Below are positions 1 to 7,465 of a stretch of 32,287 nt of DNA, piece by piece. The notes below the pieces were generated by a model. The model did no database searches. It saw nothing but the letters and a program-made list of their open reading frames with translations, and was not told the DNA's origin. Source of the DNA: Candidatus Segatella intestinihominis (lineage in GTDB: Bacteria > Bacteroidota > Bacteroidia > Bacteroidales > Bacteroidaceae); contig URLG01000027.1 of assembly GCA_900548535.1 (NCBI GenBank), positions 1 through 32,287 of the forward strand, read 5' to 3'. The first letter of the stretch is position 1. Each line of letters starts with the position of its first letter. The translations under genes and the position numbers were made by a program.

Positions 1-12
1 TTACACGGGGAG
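1..12 (+). repeat. Recombination-site repeat A (truncated by window edge)
   Basis: TTACACGGGGAG followed by GGTGGAGAG; codons read Y-T-G-R. The window begins inside the site, so its upstream flank cannot be seen. It faces g1. Confidence 0.75.
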
Positions 13-13
13 G

Positions 14-910
14 GTGGAGAGTTTCACAGCGCCAGTGAATGGGAAGTATAAGATGGAATGCTGGGGTGCGCAAGGCTCCAATATGCTTGACAAAATTGGT
101 GGAAAAGGTGGATATTGTTGTGGAACAACAACTTTGTCACAAACTCTTGTATACATTTGTGTTGGTGCACAACGAGGTGGATTTGGAGGCGGAGGGGTCT
201 CAACAGACTCTGAAAGAAGTCATAATTATGGAAACGACGGAGGTGGAGCTACGGATGTGAGGTTGACGTATAATGCAGATTACAAAGATTTCAATTCTTT
301 AAAATCTCGCATCATCGTAGCTGCTGGAGGCGGTGGCGCAAATCATAGAAATACTGTTGGCGAAGTGCCACAATATGGACAAGGAGATGGAGGTTATGGT
401 GGCGGTTTGACAGGAGGTGACGGAATCAGAGAAGATAACACCATAAGTTTTAGCACTGTCCCCTATCTTTTAAAATGTTATGGAGGCACCCAAACTGCTG
501 GCGGAAAAGTTATGCAGAATGTAAAAAGGACAGATGGAACTTTTGACGATAGCAATTATAAGCAAATTTCCGCTCTTAGTGGAGTTTGGGGATATGCAAC
601 TTCAGCAACAACTTCTCAGCCAATACAAACTGGTGGCGGCGGTGGATATTATGGCGGCGGAAGTCCTGCTCATGTTGGAGGATCAGGAGGCTCTTCTTTT
701 ATTAGTGGATATACAGGCTGCAATGCCATTGCAGAAACCTCTACTGCAAGCAATATCATTCATACTGGTAACCCTAACCATTATTCCGGATGTGTGTTTA
801 CTGATGCAACAATGATAGCGGGAAATGCAAGTATGCCATCACCTAATGGTGGAACAGAAACAGGACATTCGGGTAATGGCGCTTGTATAATATCATGGTT
901 TTTAAAATAG
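14..910 (+). CDS. Glycine-rich variable protein cassette g1
   Basis: This 298-residue frame is called from a GTG inside the conserved cassette head, but it is open through site A to the window edge, so the true N-terminus probably lies to the left. It opens with the class I head YTG-RVESFTAPVNGKYKMECWGA. A long glycine-rich body follows (GGKGGY, GGGGV, GGGGAN, GGYGGG, GGGGGYYGGG), and it closes with MPSPNGGTETGH and GACIISW. Order and composition match the bacterial glycine-rich family related to the ALK/LTK glycine-rich domain, where beta strands at both ends frame glycine-rich helices. A surface or adhesin role is inferred. No signal peptide or anchor is visible in the cassette. It converges on g2, 19 bases away. 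It is the only cassette whose upstream flank is not visible, so it may be the currently expressed one. Confidence 0.8.
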   Translation: MESFTAPVNGKYKMECWGAQGSNMLDKIGGKGGYCCGTTTLSQTLVYICVGAQRGGFGGGGVSTDSERSHNYGNDGGGATDVRLTYNADYKDFNSLKSRIIVAAGGGGANHRNTVGEVPQYGQGDGGYGGGLTGGDGIREDNTISFSTVPYLLKCYGGTQTAGGKVMQNVKRTDGTFDDSNYKQISALSGVWGYATSATTSQPIQTGGGGGYYGGGSPAHVGGSGGSSFISGYTGCNAIAETSTASNIIHTGNPNHYSGCVFTDATMIAGNASMPSPNGGTETGHSGNGACIISWFLK

Positions 911-929
911 TAACGAATATCAGGCTATA

Positions 930-1673
930 TTAAAAGGACGTTTGGCTAATAATGCAGGTTCCATCTCCTTTTTGACCAACTTGGGTACCGCCATTTGGAG
1001 CAGGCATTTCCTGATTCCCAGCAATAGTATTTCCAGACAATCCCGATTTGATATAAGAGCTACCTCCGCCAGCAGCACCAGCATATACTGAACCGCCCCC
1101 ACCATACCAACCTGAGCCTCCTTGAGCACCAGGATCTAATTCTGATTCTATAGTACTTCCTCCACAGCCACCAACACCAAAACTTCCATCATATGAAACA
1201 GTAGCATTTATGCTTCCTGCAATAGTTTTTCCGCCACTATTGCTGGTTCCTCCCGTGCCATATGAGTCACATGTGGTAGATCCTAATGAGGTTGTTCTCG
1301 AGCCAGAACGTCCAGAAGTACCGCCACCAGCTCCTCCTTTTCCTACCCATTCACAGCCTCCACCAGCTCCAGCAACAAGAATTACTTCATTTTTATATGA
1401 TGAAAAATATTGTAATTCTCCTCTATTTGTTAATGTTATACAGGTTGCCCCTCCACCAGAAGCAGCGTTTTGACTTGAAATTCCTGACATCTTGTTATTA
1501 TAGTTTATATCAAGATTAGAACTGCCAACACATATATATAGAGAGGCACTATATGTAATAGGATAATCATTTATATAACAGTAACCTCCATTACCTTGAC
1601 GATCAGTCACTCCCCAGGCATAACTGGTATTACCACTCGCACCCCAGCATTCCATCTTATACTTCCCATTCAC
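930..1673 (-). CDS. Glycine-rich variable protein cassette g2 (headless)
   Basis: The 247-residue frame is called from the GTG of the conserved motif AP-V-NGKYKMECWGA, which is internal to the homologous domain, so this is unlikely to be a real start. The frame is open upstream through site B, reading NYTG-RVESFTAPV. It stays open to a TAA about 60 bases before the site, with no ATG, GTG or TTG. At the position where g1, g3, g6 and g7 have GTG, this copy has GTC. The body contains GGGAT, VLVAGAGGG, GGAGGGT, GSGWYGGGGS and GGGSSYI; the end is MPAPNGGTQVGQKGDGTCIISQTSF. Probably silent until inverted against an expression site. It forms a convergent pair with g1 between inverted sites A and B. 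Confidence 0.8.
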   Translation of the reverse strand: MNGKYKMECWGASGNTSYAWGVTDRQGNGGYCYINDYPITYSASLYICVGSSNLDINYNNKMSGISSQNAASGGGATCITLTNRGELQYFSSYKNEVILVAGAGGGCEWVGKGGAGGGTSGRSGSRTTSLGSTTCDSYGTGGTSNSGGKTIAGSINATVSYDGSFGVGGCGGSTIESELDPGAQGGSGWYGGGGSVYAGAAGGGSSYIKSGLSGNTIAGNQEMPAPNGGTQVGQKGDGTCIISQTSF

Positions 1674-1695
1674 TGGCGCGGTAAAACTCTCGACC

Positions 1696-1708
1696 CTCCC
1701 CGTGTAAT
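1696..1708 (-). repeat. Recombination-site repeat B
   Basis: CTCCCCGTGTAAT on the + strand, the reverse complement of ATTACACGGGGAG. It faces g2 and is inverted relative to site A. Confidence 0.75.
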
Positions 1709-1738
1709 TAGGATGATCAAATGGAGGATAGTTAAATA

Positions 1739-1771
1739 TATAGACAAAAGGTAAATTTTAATATGTCTATA
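1739..1771. repeat. Hairpin near site B
   Basis: A perfect 8-base inverted repeat, TATAGACA and TGTCTATA, with a 17-base loop. On the - strand it is followed by TATTTAACTATCC leading to site B. A hairpin and a similar leader occur beside sites C and E, which suggests a shared cis element. It lies upstream of the promoter of the small-protein/GNAT operon. Confidence 0.5.
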
Positions 1772-1819
1772 ACTTAAACCGATTTATTAGAGATGTTTGT
1801 GTTAAAATTAAACAAAAAC

Positions 1820-1850
1820 TTTGATATTTAAACTATTAGTCGTATCTTTG
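1820..1850 (+). promoter_or_regulatory. Bacteroidota promoter for the small-protein/GNAT operon
   Basis: TTTG at 1820-1823 and TATCTTTG at 1843-1850 with a 19-base spacer, an exact match to the Bacteroidota -33/-7 pattern. The first start codon is 27 bases downstream of the -7 box. Confidence 0.85.
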
Positions 1851-1876
1851 CAGACAAATAATTTAAATCGTAGATT

Positions 1877-2029
1877 ATGGCAAGACCAATTAAAGAGACG
1901 CCAATACTTTATGGCATTGACGCAAAGCTATTCGAGGATAGAATGAAAAATCCTCCAAGGGAAAGTCACGATAAGATGGCAGAAATCAATCGTGATTATA
2001 ATTATATTAAAAGTTTATTTGCTAATTAA
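1877..2029 (+). CDS. Small 50-residue protein, putative antitoxin partner
   Basis: A 50-codon frame beginning MARPIKETPILYGIDAKLFE and ending IKSLFAN-stop. It is charged, has no signal peptide or membrane segment, and sits 2 bases upstream of the GNAT start, behind a strong promoter. Small proteins beginning MARPIKETP next to a GNAT gene are, to my recollection, recurrent in Bacteroidota. The position and spacing are those of an antitoxin gene preceding its toxin. It does not look like the ribbon-helix-helix DUF1778 antitoxins usually paired with GNAT toxins, so neutralising function is inference only. Confidence 0.75.
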   Translation: MARPIKETPILYGIDAKLFEDRMKNPPRESHDKMAEINRDYNYIKSLFAN

Positions 2030-2031
2030 AT

Positions 2032-2577
2032 ATGGCAGAAGTTGGAATTCCCTTTAAAATTAGGAAATTAGATGTTAACGATAAAGTTACATCTTTTGAT
2101 TGTGGAGATAATGACTTGAATGATTTTATTTTGAACGAGTCTTATCTCTACAGAAACGAATTGCTTGCGGTAACTTATGTTATTGAAGATAAGCAAGGAA
2201 ATGTATTAGCGTATTTTAGTTTAGCAAATGACAAAATATCTATTACAGAATTTGAAGACAAAACAGAATTTAATCGTTTTAAAAAACGCTTTAAGAACTC
2301 TAAGAGGTTAAAAAGTTATCCAGCAGTTAAATTGTGTCGTCTAGCCGTTGATGAATCTGTACGCCACCTACATCTTGGTACAAAATTGCTCAACTTTATA
2401 AAAGGCTATTTCGCCATTGATAATAAAACGGGATGTAGATTTATTACTGTTGATGCATATATTAACGCAATTCCATTTTATCTTAAAAACAATTTCTTGG
2501 AACTTACGATGCACGACAAGGAAGCAAGTCATACAAGGCTTTTATATTATGATTTGAAGATGATGCTTCAAGAATAA
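2032..2577 (+). CDS. GNAT N-acetyltransferase, possible toxin of a TA pair
   Basis: This 181-residue protein has the layout of TacT/AtaT-type GNAT toxins: an N-terminal FDCGDNDLNDFI motif (residues 22-33), the acetyl-CoA binding strand and loop RLAVDESVRHLHLGTKLL (103-120), and a C-terminal AIPFYLKNNF motif whose Tyr150 matches the general acid position in this family. Known members acetylate the amino group of charged tRNAs and block translation; whether this one does is not shown by the sequence. It is co-transcribed with the 50-residue gene 2 bases upstream. It lies between sites B and C, which share orientation, so a deletion between those sites would remove the whole module. It could instead be an ordinary acetyltransferase. 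Confidence 0.8.
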   Translation: MAEVGIPFKIRKLDVNDKVTSFDCGDNDLNDFILNESYLYRNELLAVTYVIEDKQGNVLAYFSLANDKISITEFEDKTEFNRFKKRFKNSKRLKSYPAVKLCRLAVDESVRHLHLGTKLLNFIKGYFAIDNKTGCRFITVDAYINAIPFYLKNNFLELTMHDKEASHTRLLYYDLKMMLQE

Positions 2578-2627
2578 GTGCATCACCCCATTTACCGAAT
2601 ATAGCTTAAGGAAGCATTGACAAGATA

Positions 2628-2669
2628 TCCCTTGATTTCCAACAATTATTATTATCAGAAATCAAGGGA
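2628..2669. terminator. Hairpin between convergent GNAT gene and g3
   Basis: A perfect 12-base inverted repeat, TCCCTTGATTTC and GAAATCAAGGGA, with an 18-base loop, between two convergent genes. No strong T-tract follows on either strand, so termination strength is uncertain. Confidence 0.55.
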
Positions 2670-2710
2670 AATTCATATTTTGTGATAAATGTTTTGTGGT
2701 TGGAAGCCTT

Positions 2711-3460
2711 TTAAAATGCGGTTTGTGTTATAACACAGGCACCATCTCCTTGATGCCCTGTTTCTGTACCACCATTTGGGGAGGGAAAAGACTGATTGCC
2801 AGCAATAGTCTGAGCATTTGATAGCAAGGAAGAATTTACATGACCACTGCCTCCGCCAGCTGTACCGACATATAGTGAAGCACCACCTCCACCACCATAC
2901 CATCCAGAACCACCTTGAGCTGAGTAATCATGACTAGAAGTCCATCCTACGCCTCCAAGACCAAAACTGCCATTCACGCCTTGATATTCATAGTTTGTTT
3001 TTCCACCAGCATTTGCGGTTCCACCTGTACCAATGTAGGTGCCATCTGTAGACATTCCTGCCCCTCCTTTCGTTCCTCCTCCATAACCACCACTTGCTTC
3101 TTTTCCTGAAGTAATGTCAACGCCACCGCCACCGCCGGCAACTAAAAGGACATCTGTAGAGTGTGAAGAGAAGTTTTTTAATTCTCCTCCACTATTGATA
3201 CTTATATGAGTAGCTCCACCACCTGGCGAACCAGCACTTATAGAATATCCTAAATTATTATTATAACTATATGATCCATAAGCGCCACTGCTTCCTACAC
3301 AGACATAAAAGTTCTCATTTGGTGCGGCATTTAGATATCCTATAGAATATCCTCCTAATCCAGGTTTTAAATATGATACATTTGGATAAATAGATGCGCC
3401 ACTCGCACCCCAGCATTCCATCTTATACTTCCCATTCACTGGCGCGGTGAAACTCTCCAC
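2711..3460 (-). CDS. Glycine-rich variable protein cassette g3 (headless, unpaired)
   Basis: The 249-residue frame is called from the GTG of RVESF and extends open through site C (NYTG-RVESFTAPVNGKYKMECWGA). The frame reaches an upstream TAA without any ATG, GTG or TTG. The body contains SPGGGATHI, VLLVAGGGGG, SGGYGGGTKGG, GSFGLGG, GGSGWYGGGGG and GTAGGGSGHV; the end is FPSPNGGTETGHQGDGACVITQTAF. It is the only cassette without a convergent glycine-rich partner: the GNAT module occupies that place. The conserved Cys in ECWGA and in GACV are both present. Expected to be silent in this orientation. Confidence 0.8.
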   Translation of the reverse strand: MESFTAPVNGKYKMECWGASGASIYPNVSYLKPGLGGYSIGYLNAAPNENFYVCVGSSGAYGSYSYNNNLGYSISAGSPGGGATHISINSGGELKNFSSHSTDVLLVAGGGGGVDITSGKEASGGYGGGTKGGAGMSTDGTYIGTGGTANAGGKTNYEYQGVNGSFGLGGVGWTSSHDYSAQGGSGWYGGGGGASLYVGTAGGGSGHVNSSLLSNAQTIAGNQSFPSPNGGTETGHQGDGACVITQTAF

Positions 3461-3461
3461 C

Positions 3462-3474
3462 CTCCCCGTGTAAT
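3462..3474 (-). repeat. Recombination-site repeat C
   Basis: CTCCCCGTGTAAT on the + strand, facing g3. Same orientation as B and inverted relative to D. Confidence 0.75.
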
Positions 3475-3515
3475 TAGAAGATGTAAAAGGGATACAGTTA
3501 AAAATATATACAAAA

Positions 3516-3565
3516 AATGTCCCATATATCTCCTGATATATTTCAAGTAGATTTATGGGACATAG
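3516..3565 (-). terminator. Terminator of Rpn gene, copy 1
   Basis: On the - strand, ATGTCCCATA, a 26-base loop that can form a smaller ATATAT stem, then TATGGGACAT followed by TTTTTTG. A stem followed by a T-run downstream of the Rpn stop is a Rho-independent terminator pattern. It would also insulate g3 from Rpn transcription. Confidence 0.6.
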
Positions 3566-3607
3566 TTATGTTGCCTGCATCACACTCTATGTACTGATGT
3601 CGCTTGG

Positions 3608-4534
3608 CTATGACAGAATTTGATTTATTTCCTCATCATTCAACCCAGTAAACTGCTTTACCTGCTCCAGGCTCATGCCACTAGCAAACAGGGCGCGGGC
3701 TGTATTCAGCAGTCGCTCATGCTCCTTCTTCTGACCGATCTCTATTCCTTGCTTGATGCCTTTCTTAATGCCTTTTTCCATTCCTTCTTCTATACCTTCT
3801 CGTTTGGCGGTATCGATGGAATTCTTGATATCACGATAGGCTTTCTTGCTGTCTTCATACTCGCGGAGCTCCAATGGCGTGAATTTAGCGATTTCTGATT
3901 CCTCAAAGAGACGGTCGAAAACTCTGTCACGCAATTCTTTTGGACGGTTGTCCAGCTTGGAGAGATTCTTCAACACATAGAGCCACTTGTCATAGAGAGT
4001 TTCCAGTTCCTCCAAGGACTTGTCGAACTTGGCTATCTCTACATATATAAACTCCAGCTTGTCGTAGAAGACCTTGTGCGTGGCAGTATCACAGAGCTGC
4101 ACATGATGGCGGATTTGCTCTTTCTCGAAGGCATCATCCTTCATGTCAAAATTGAGCAAAGCCACTGTGTAGACATTGTTCAGATTGAAGTCCCACTCGC
4201 TCCCTTTTGGTGCTTGTTCTCGGATGGGAAAAGTGGAATAGAACAGAGAGCGATCCTTGAAATATGTCTGATAGGCATTCTGCATCTCCACGATAAACTT
4301 CTCGCCATTCTCTCCCTCGCAATATACGTCGAAGATTGCCTTTCGGTCAGTGTAGACGTCGCCTACATGCTCTGAGTTGAGGTACATGACGTCCTTGACA
4401 ACTTGTTTGCCATTAAACAAGCTGTTGAGGAAACAAATCAGCAATTCCTTGTTGAGTGCTGTTCCAAAAATGCGCTTGAAACCAAAGTCGGTAAGCAAGC
4501 TGATATATCGTTCTTCTGACTGTCTCATAAGCAT
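3608..4534 (-). CDS. Rpn family recombination-promoting nuclease / putative transposase, copy 1
   Basis: This 308-residue protein belongs to the PD-(D/E)XK Rpn/PDDEXK_2 family. It opens with RYISLLTDFGFKRIFG, the family signature. The nuclease core follows with Asp69 in AIFDV and the E83-x-Q85 triad in FIVEMQ. The C-terminus is a run of GIEEG, GMEKG, GIKKG, GIKQG and GIEIGQ repeats, then a short helical domain (MSLEQVKQFTGLNDEEI). Rpn proteins are DNA endonucleases that stimulate RecA-independent recombination in E. coli, and some members have been linked to phage defence. This copy is identical to the one at 6391-7317. It has its own promoter on the - strand. Its role in the array may be merely passenger; no transposon ends other than the array sites are seen. 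Confidence 0.9.
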   Translation of the reverse strand: MLMRQSEERYISLLTDFGFKRIFGTALNKELLICFLNSLFNGKQVVKDVMYLNSEHVGDVYTDRKAIFDVYCEGENGEKFIVEMQNAYQTYFKDRSLFYSTFPIREQAPKGSEWDFNLNNVYTVALLNFDMKDDAFEKEQIRHHVQLCDTATHKVFYDKLEFIYVEIAKFDKSLEELETLYDKWLYVLKNLSKLDNRPKELRDRVFDRLFEESEIAKFTPLELREYEDSKKAYRDIKNSIDTAKREGIEEGMEKGIKKGIKQGIEIGQKKEHERLLNTARALFASGMSLEQVKQFTGLNDEEINQILS

Positions 4535-4553
4535 ATATGCATTAATTTGATGG

Positions 4554-4585
4554 CAAAGTTACGATATTTTTTCAAATTCTGCAAA
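4554..4585 (-). promoter_or_regulatory. Promoter of Rpn gene, copy 1
   Basis: On the - strand, TTTG (4585-4582) and TAACTTTG (4561-4554) with a 20-base spacer, matching the Bacteroidota pattern. It points away from g4. Confidence 0.8.
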
Positions 4586-4668
4586 GAATTCCCTAAGAAA
4601 AAGATGTAAAATACTGTTTTTAGACTTTTTTGTCTCATTTTTTCCAAAATGTAACCTTCTGTATGTCA

Positions 4669-4681
4669 ATTACACGGGGAG
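4669..4681 (+). repeat. Recombination-site repeat D
   Basis: ATTACACGGGGAG facing g4, followed by GGTCGAGAG. The upstream flank is the end of the duplicated Rpn segment. It gives no in-frame ATG, GTG or TTG back to a TGA. Confidence 0.75.
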
Positions 4682-4703
4682 GGTCGAGAGTTTTACCGCG
4701 CCA

Positions 4704-5531
4704 GTGAATGGAAAGTATAAGATGGAATGCTGGGGAGCACAAGGAGGTGGCAATACTTCTTATCCTGGAGGTAAAGGTTCTTATACTAGAGGAACATTGG
4801 GTATTACCACTGGCAATGTGTTCTATGTTGTGGTAGGCCAGAATGGTTCTGCAGAAACCTATATATTCAATAATGGTTTTAAACGTTATTGGTTACCAAA
4901 TGGAAAAGATTCTGGCTATATTTGGAGTGGTGGAGGTTCCACCGACATACGTTTAAATGATGCAAATAACAACTGGACAGATTTTGTCTCAAGAAAATCA
5001 AGAATAATGGTAGCTGCTAGTGGTGGAGGAAGCATTACTTATTATAATCCTCAGGCAGGAGTGCCAGGTGGAAGCTTAGTCGGTTTTCCAGGAACTTCTA
5101 AAGGTGAGAATGATGGTGTTGCAGCTACAGCAGGAACACAGACTAAAGGAGGTACTACAGGAACTGGTTCTCACACTATTGGACAGAATGAAATAGGTTT
5201 TGGTTATATAGTTAATGATGATGGAGCAACAATGGGCGGTGCTGGTAATGGGTATTATGCTGGTGGTAAAGGAAATCATGGAGGCTGTACTGTTGGAGTT
5301 GGTGCAACTGGCTCTTGTTATATTTCGGGTTATACTGGCTGCAATGCCATAACTGAATCTTGTGCAGAGAACGCCATTGCTCATACAGGTAGCCCTAACC
5401 ATTATTCTGGATATGTGTTTACTAATGCAACAATGATAGCGGGAAATGCAATCATGCCATCACCTTCGGGCGGAAATGAGACTGGGCATGGTGGCGATGG
5501 AACCTGCATTATCACACAAACTAGCTTTTAA
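4704..5531 (+). CDS. Glycine-rich variable protein cassette g4 (headless)
   Basis: The 275-residue frame is called from the GTG of AP-V-NGKYKMECWGA, inside the conserved head; the open frame continues upstream through site D as NYTG-RVESFTAP. The position corresponding to the g1 GTG is GTC here. The body is less regular than in other cassettes (GGKGSY, WSGGGSTDI, MVAASGGGS, GGKGNHGGC). The end closely resembles g1 (SGYTGCNAI, PNHYSG, ATMIAGNA, GGDGTCIITQTSF), including shared DNA around ACAATGATAGCGGGAAATGC. Its stop codon lies inside the last codons of the convergent g5; the two frames overlap by 11 bases. Expected silent in this position. Confidence 0.8.
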   Translation: MNGKYKMECWGAQGGGNTSYPGGKGSYTRGTLGITTGNVFYVVVGQNGSAETYIFNNGFKRYWLPNGKDSGYIWSGGGSTDIRLNDANNNWTDFVSRKSRIMVAASGGGSITYYNPQAGVPGGSLVGFPGTSKGENDGVAATAGTQTKGGTTGTGSHTIGQNEIGFGYIVNDDGATMGGAGNGYYAGGKGNHGGCTVGVGATGSCYISGYTGCNAITESCAENAIAHTGSPNHYSGYVFTNATMIAGNAIMPSPSGGNETGHGGDGTCIITQTSF

Positions 5532-6192
5532 GAATCCATGTTAAAACAGCTTCTCCATTTCCTTCTCTAACACCATTTGTCATACTTCCCGTACCACTGA
5601 TGATGGAAGAACTAAGATAGCCCGATCCACCACCTGCAGCAGAACCAATAGTGTAGCCAGAATAGCCTCCGTAAAAACCTCCTCCACCACCAGAACCATG
5701 ACCAGAATGCTTGCCATCTTGCCCTTTCCCAAAAGCGTATCCATCAGTTTGAGTTCCGCCAAAACCACCATCATTTGCTTGTGAGTCACCATTGCCACCT
5801 TGAGCACCACCACCACTTCCACCACTATGTGGTCGGCCATCGCTAAGTTGATAATAATATCCGCCTCCTCCACCACCGCCGGCAACCAAAAAGACTTTGT
5901 CTTTATTTGAACTAAGAGAAGATAACACTCCATTTATTGTTGCGATATGAGTAGCGCCACCGCCACCACTCCATTCTGTTGCGCCGTCACCTTTACTTGT
6001 GCCTCCGCCATTGAATCCTCCATTTCCTGTTTGGTTATTATTTGTTGTGTCACCACCTTTGCCTCCAACAACAACAAACACTACTTGATTGATTGAGATT
6101 AAAAAGTTCCCAACTGCATAGCCACCTTTTCCTCCATATCCATATAAGTTATTGTGAACTGTATACCCGCCTTGTGCACCCCAGCATTCCAA
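5521..6192 (-). CDS. Glycine-rich variable protein cassette g5 (headless, class II head)
   Basis: The frame is called from a TTG just before ECWGAQGG (223 residues), but homology extends upstream through site E as NYTG-SIEISKTAFIAPVTGEYILECWGA. This second head class is shared with g7. No ATG, GTG or TTG precedes it in frame. The body has GGKGGY, VVVGGKGG, GGFNGGG, WSGGGGATHI, VFLVAGGGGGGGY, SGGSGGGAQGG, GGTQT, GSGGGGGFYGGYS and GGGSGYLS. The C-terminal strand is GEAVLTWILK, so it lacks the second conserved cysteine. It pairs convergently with g4 between inverted sites D and E. Confidence 0.8.
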   Translation of the reverse strand: MECWGAQGGYTVHNNLYGYGGKGGYAVGNFLISINQVVFVVVGGKGGDTTNNNQTGNGGFNGGGTSKGDGATEWSGGGGATHIATINGVLSSLSSNKDKVFLVAGGGGGGGYYYQLSDGRPHSGGSGGGAQGGNGDSQANDGGFGGTQTDGYAFGKGQDGKHSGHGSGGGGGFYGGYSGYTIGSAAGGGSGYLSSSIISGTGSMTNGVREGNGEAVLTWILKS

Positions 6193-6244
6193 GATGTATT
6201 CTCCTGTAACAGGAGCGATAAAAGCGGTCTTGCTTATCTCTATG

Positions 6245-6257
6245 CTCCCCGTGTAAT
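6245..6257 (-). repeat. Recombination-site repeat E
   Basis: CTCCCCGTGTAAT facing g5. Beyond the 13-bp core its gene-side sequence diverges from the other sites (CATAGAGAT), which helps delimit the shared core. Confidence 0.75.
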
Positions 6258-6298
6258 TAGAAGATGTAAAAGGGATACAGTTAAAAATATATACAAAA

Positions 6299-6348
6299 AA
6301 TGTCCCATATATCTCCTGATATATTTCAAGTAGATTTATGGGACATAG
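6299..6348 (-). terminator. Terminator of Rpn gene, copy 2
   Basis: Identical to the hairpin and T-run of copy 1 at the duplication offset. Confidence 0.6.
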
Positions 6349-6390
6349 TTATGTTGCCTGCATCACACTCTATGTACTGATGTCGCTTGG

Positions 6391-7317
6391 CTATGACAGA
6401 ATTTGATTTATTTCCTCATCATTCAACCCAGTAAACTGCTTTACCTGCTCCAGGCTCATGCCACTAGCAAACAGGGCGCGGGCTGTATTCAGCAGTCGCT
6501 CATGCTCCTTCTTCTGACCGATCTCTATTCCTTGCTTGATGCCTTTCTTAATGCCTTTTTCCATTCCTTCTTCTATACCTTCTCGTTTGGCGGTATCGAT
6601 GGAATTCTTGATATCACGATAGGCTTTCTTGCTGTCTTCATACTCGCGGAGCTCCAATGGCGTGAATTTAGCGATTTCTGATTCCTCAAAGAGACGGTCG
6701 AAAACTCTGTCACGCAATTCTTTTGGACGGTTGTCCAGCTTGGAGAGATTCTTCAACACATAGAGCCACTTGTCATAGAGAGTTTCCAGTTCCTCCAAGG
6801 ACTTGTCGAACTTGGCTATCTCTACATATATAAACTCCAGCTTGTCGTAGAAGACCTTGTGCGTGGCAGTATCACAGAGCTGCACATGATGGCGGATTTG
6901 CTCTTTCTCGAAGGCATCATCCTTCATGTCAAAATTGAGCAAAGCCACTGTGTAGACATTGTTCAGATTGAAGTCCCACTCGCTCCCTTTTGGTGCTTGT
7001 TCTCGGATGGGAAAAGTGGAATAGAACAGAGAGCGATCCTTGAAATATGTCTGATAGGCATTCTGCATCTCCACGATAAACTTCTCGCCATTCTCTCCCT
7101 CGCAATATACGTCGAAGATTGCCTTTCGGTCAGTGTAGACGTCGCCTACATGCTCTGAGTTGAGGTACATGACGTCCTTGACAACTTGTTTGCCATTAAA
7201 CAAGCTGTTGAGGAAACAAATCAGCAATTCCTTGTTGAGTGCTGTTCCAAAAATGCGCTTGAAACCAAAGTCGGTAAGCAAGCTGATATATCGTTCTTCT
7301 GACTGTCTCATAAGCAT
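6391..7317 (-). CDS. Rpn family recombination-promoting nuclease / putative transposase, copy 2
   Basis: Identical in all 308 residues to the copy at 3608-4534, with the same Asp69 and E83-x-Q85 nuclease residues and the same Gly-Ile-rich C-terminal repeats. Promoter, coding region and terminator are all inside the duplicated segment. Two identical direct copies allow RecA-dependent deletion or amplification of the intervening g4/g5 pair, independently of the tyrosine recombinase. Because both ends coincide with array sites, the duplication probably arose through the array itself rather than by Rpn transposition. That origin is inference. Confidence 0.9.
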   Translation of the reverse strand: MLMRQSEERYISLLTDFGFKRIFGTALNKELLICFLNSLFNGKQVVKDVMYLNSEHVGDVYTDRKAIFDVYCEGENGEKFIVEMQNAYQTYFKDRSLFYSTFPIREQAPKGSEWDFNLNNVYTVALLNFDMKDDAFEKEQIRHHVQLCDTATHKVFYDKLEFIYVEIAKFDKSLEELETLYDKWLYVLKNLSKLDNRPKELRDRVFDRLFEESEIAKFTPLELREYEDSKKAYRDIKNSIDTAKREGIEEGMEKGIKKGIKQGIEIGQKKEHERLLNTARALFASGMSLEQVKQFTGLNDEEINQILS

Positions 7318-7336
7318 ATATGCATTAATTTGATGG

Positions 7337-7368
7337 CAAAGTTACGATATTTTTTCAAATTCTGCAAA
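7337..7368 (-). promoter_or_regulatory. Promoter of Rpn gene, copy 2
   Basis: Same TTTG, 20-base spacer, TAACTTTG arrangement as copy 1, on the - strand. Confidence 0.8.
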
Positions 7369-7451
7369 GAATTCCCTAAGAAAAAGATGTAAAATACTGT
7401 TTTTAGACTTTTTTGTCTCATTTTTTCCAAAATGTAACCTTCTGTATGTCA

Positions 7452-7464
7452 ATTACACGGGGAG
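7452..7464 (+). repeat. Recombination-site repeat F
   Basis: ATTACACGGGGAG facing g6, with the same upstream flank as D and GGTGGAGAG downstream. Confidence 0.75.
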
Positions 7465-7465
7465 G

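Larger units (their letters stand above)
3462..4684. repeat. 1,223-bp segmental duplication, copy 1 (Rpn segment)
   Basis: This segment matches 6245-7467 at a constant offset of 2,783 bases. The Rpn proteins are identical over all 308 residues, and their flanks read the same by eye. The left boundary is the first base of CTCCCCGTGTAAT in site C (C versus G just outside). The right boundary is just past site D (C versus G just outside). Copies therefore begin and end inside recombination sites. Confidence 0.9.

Noticed and set aside
3436..3525. A hydrophobic 29-codon frame (MGHFLYIFLTVSLLHLLIT...) ending at the site C head, as a signal peptide for g3 (same at site E)
   Set aside because: It is out of frame with g3 and stops at a TGA within the head. 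Hydrophobic residues here come from the AT-rich leader after the Rpn terminator.
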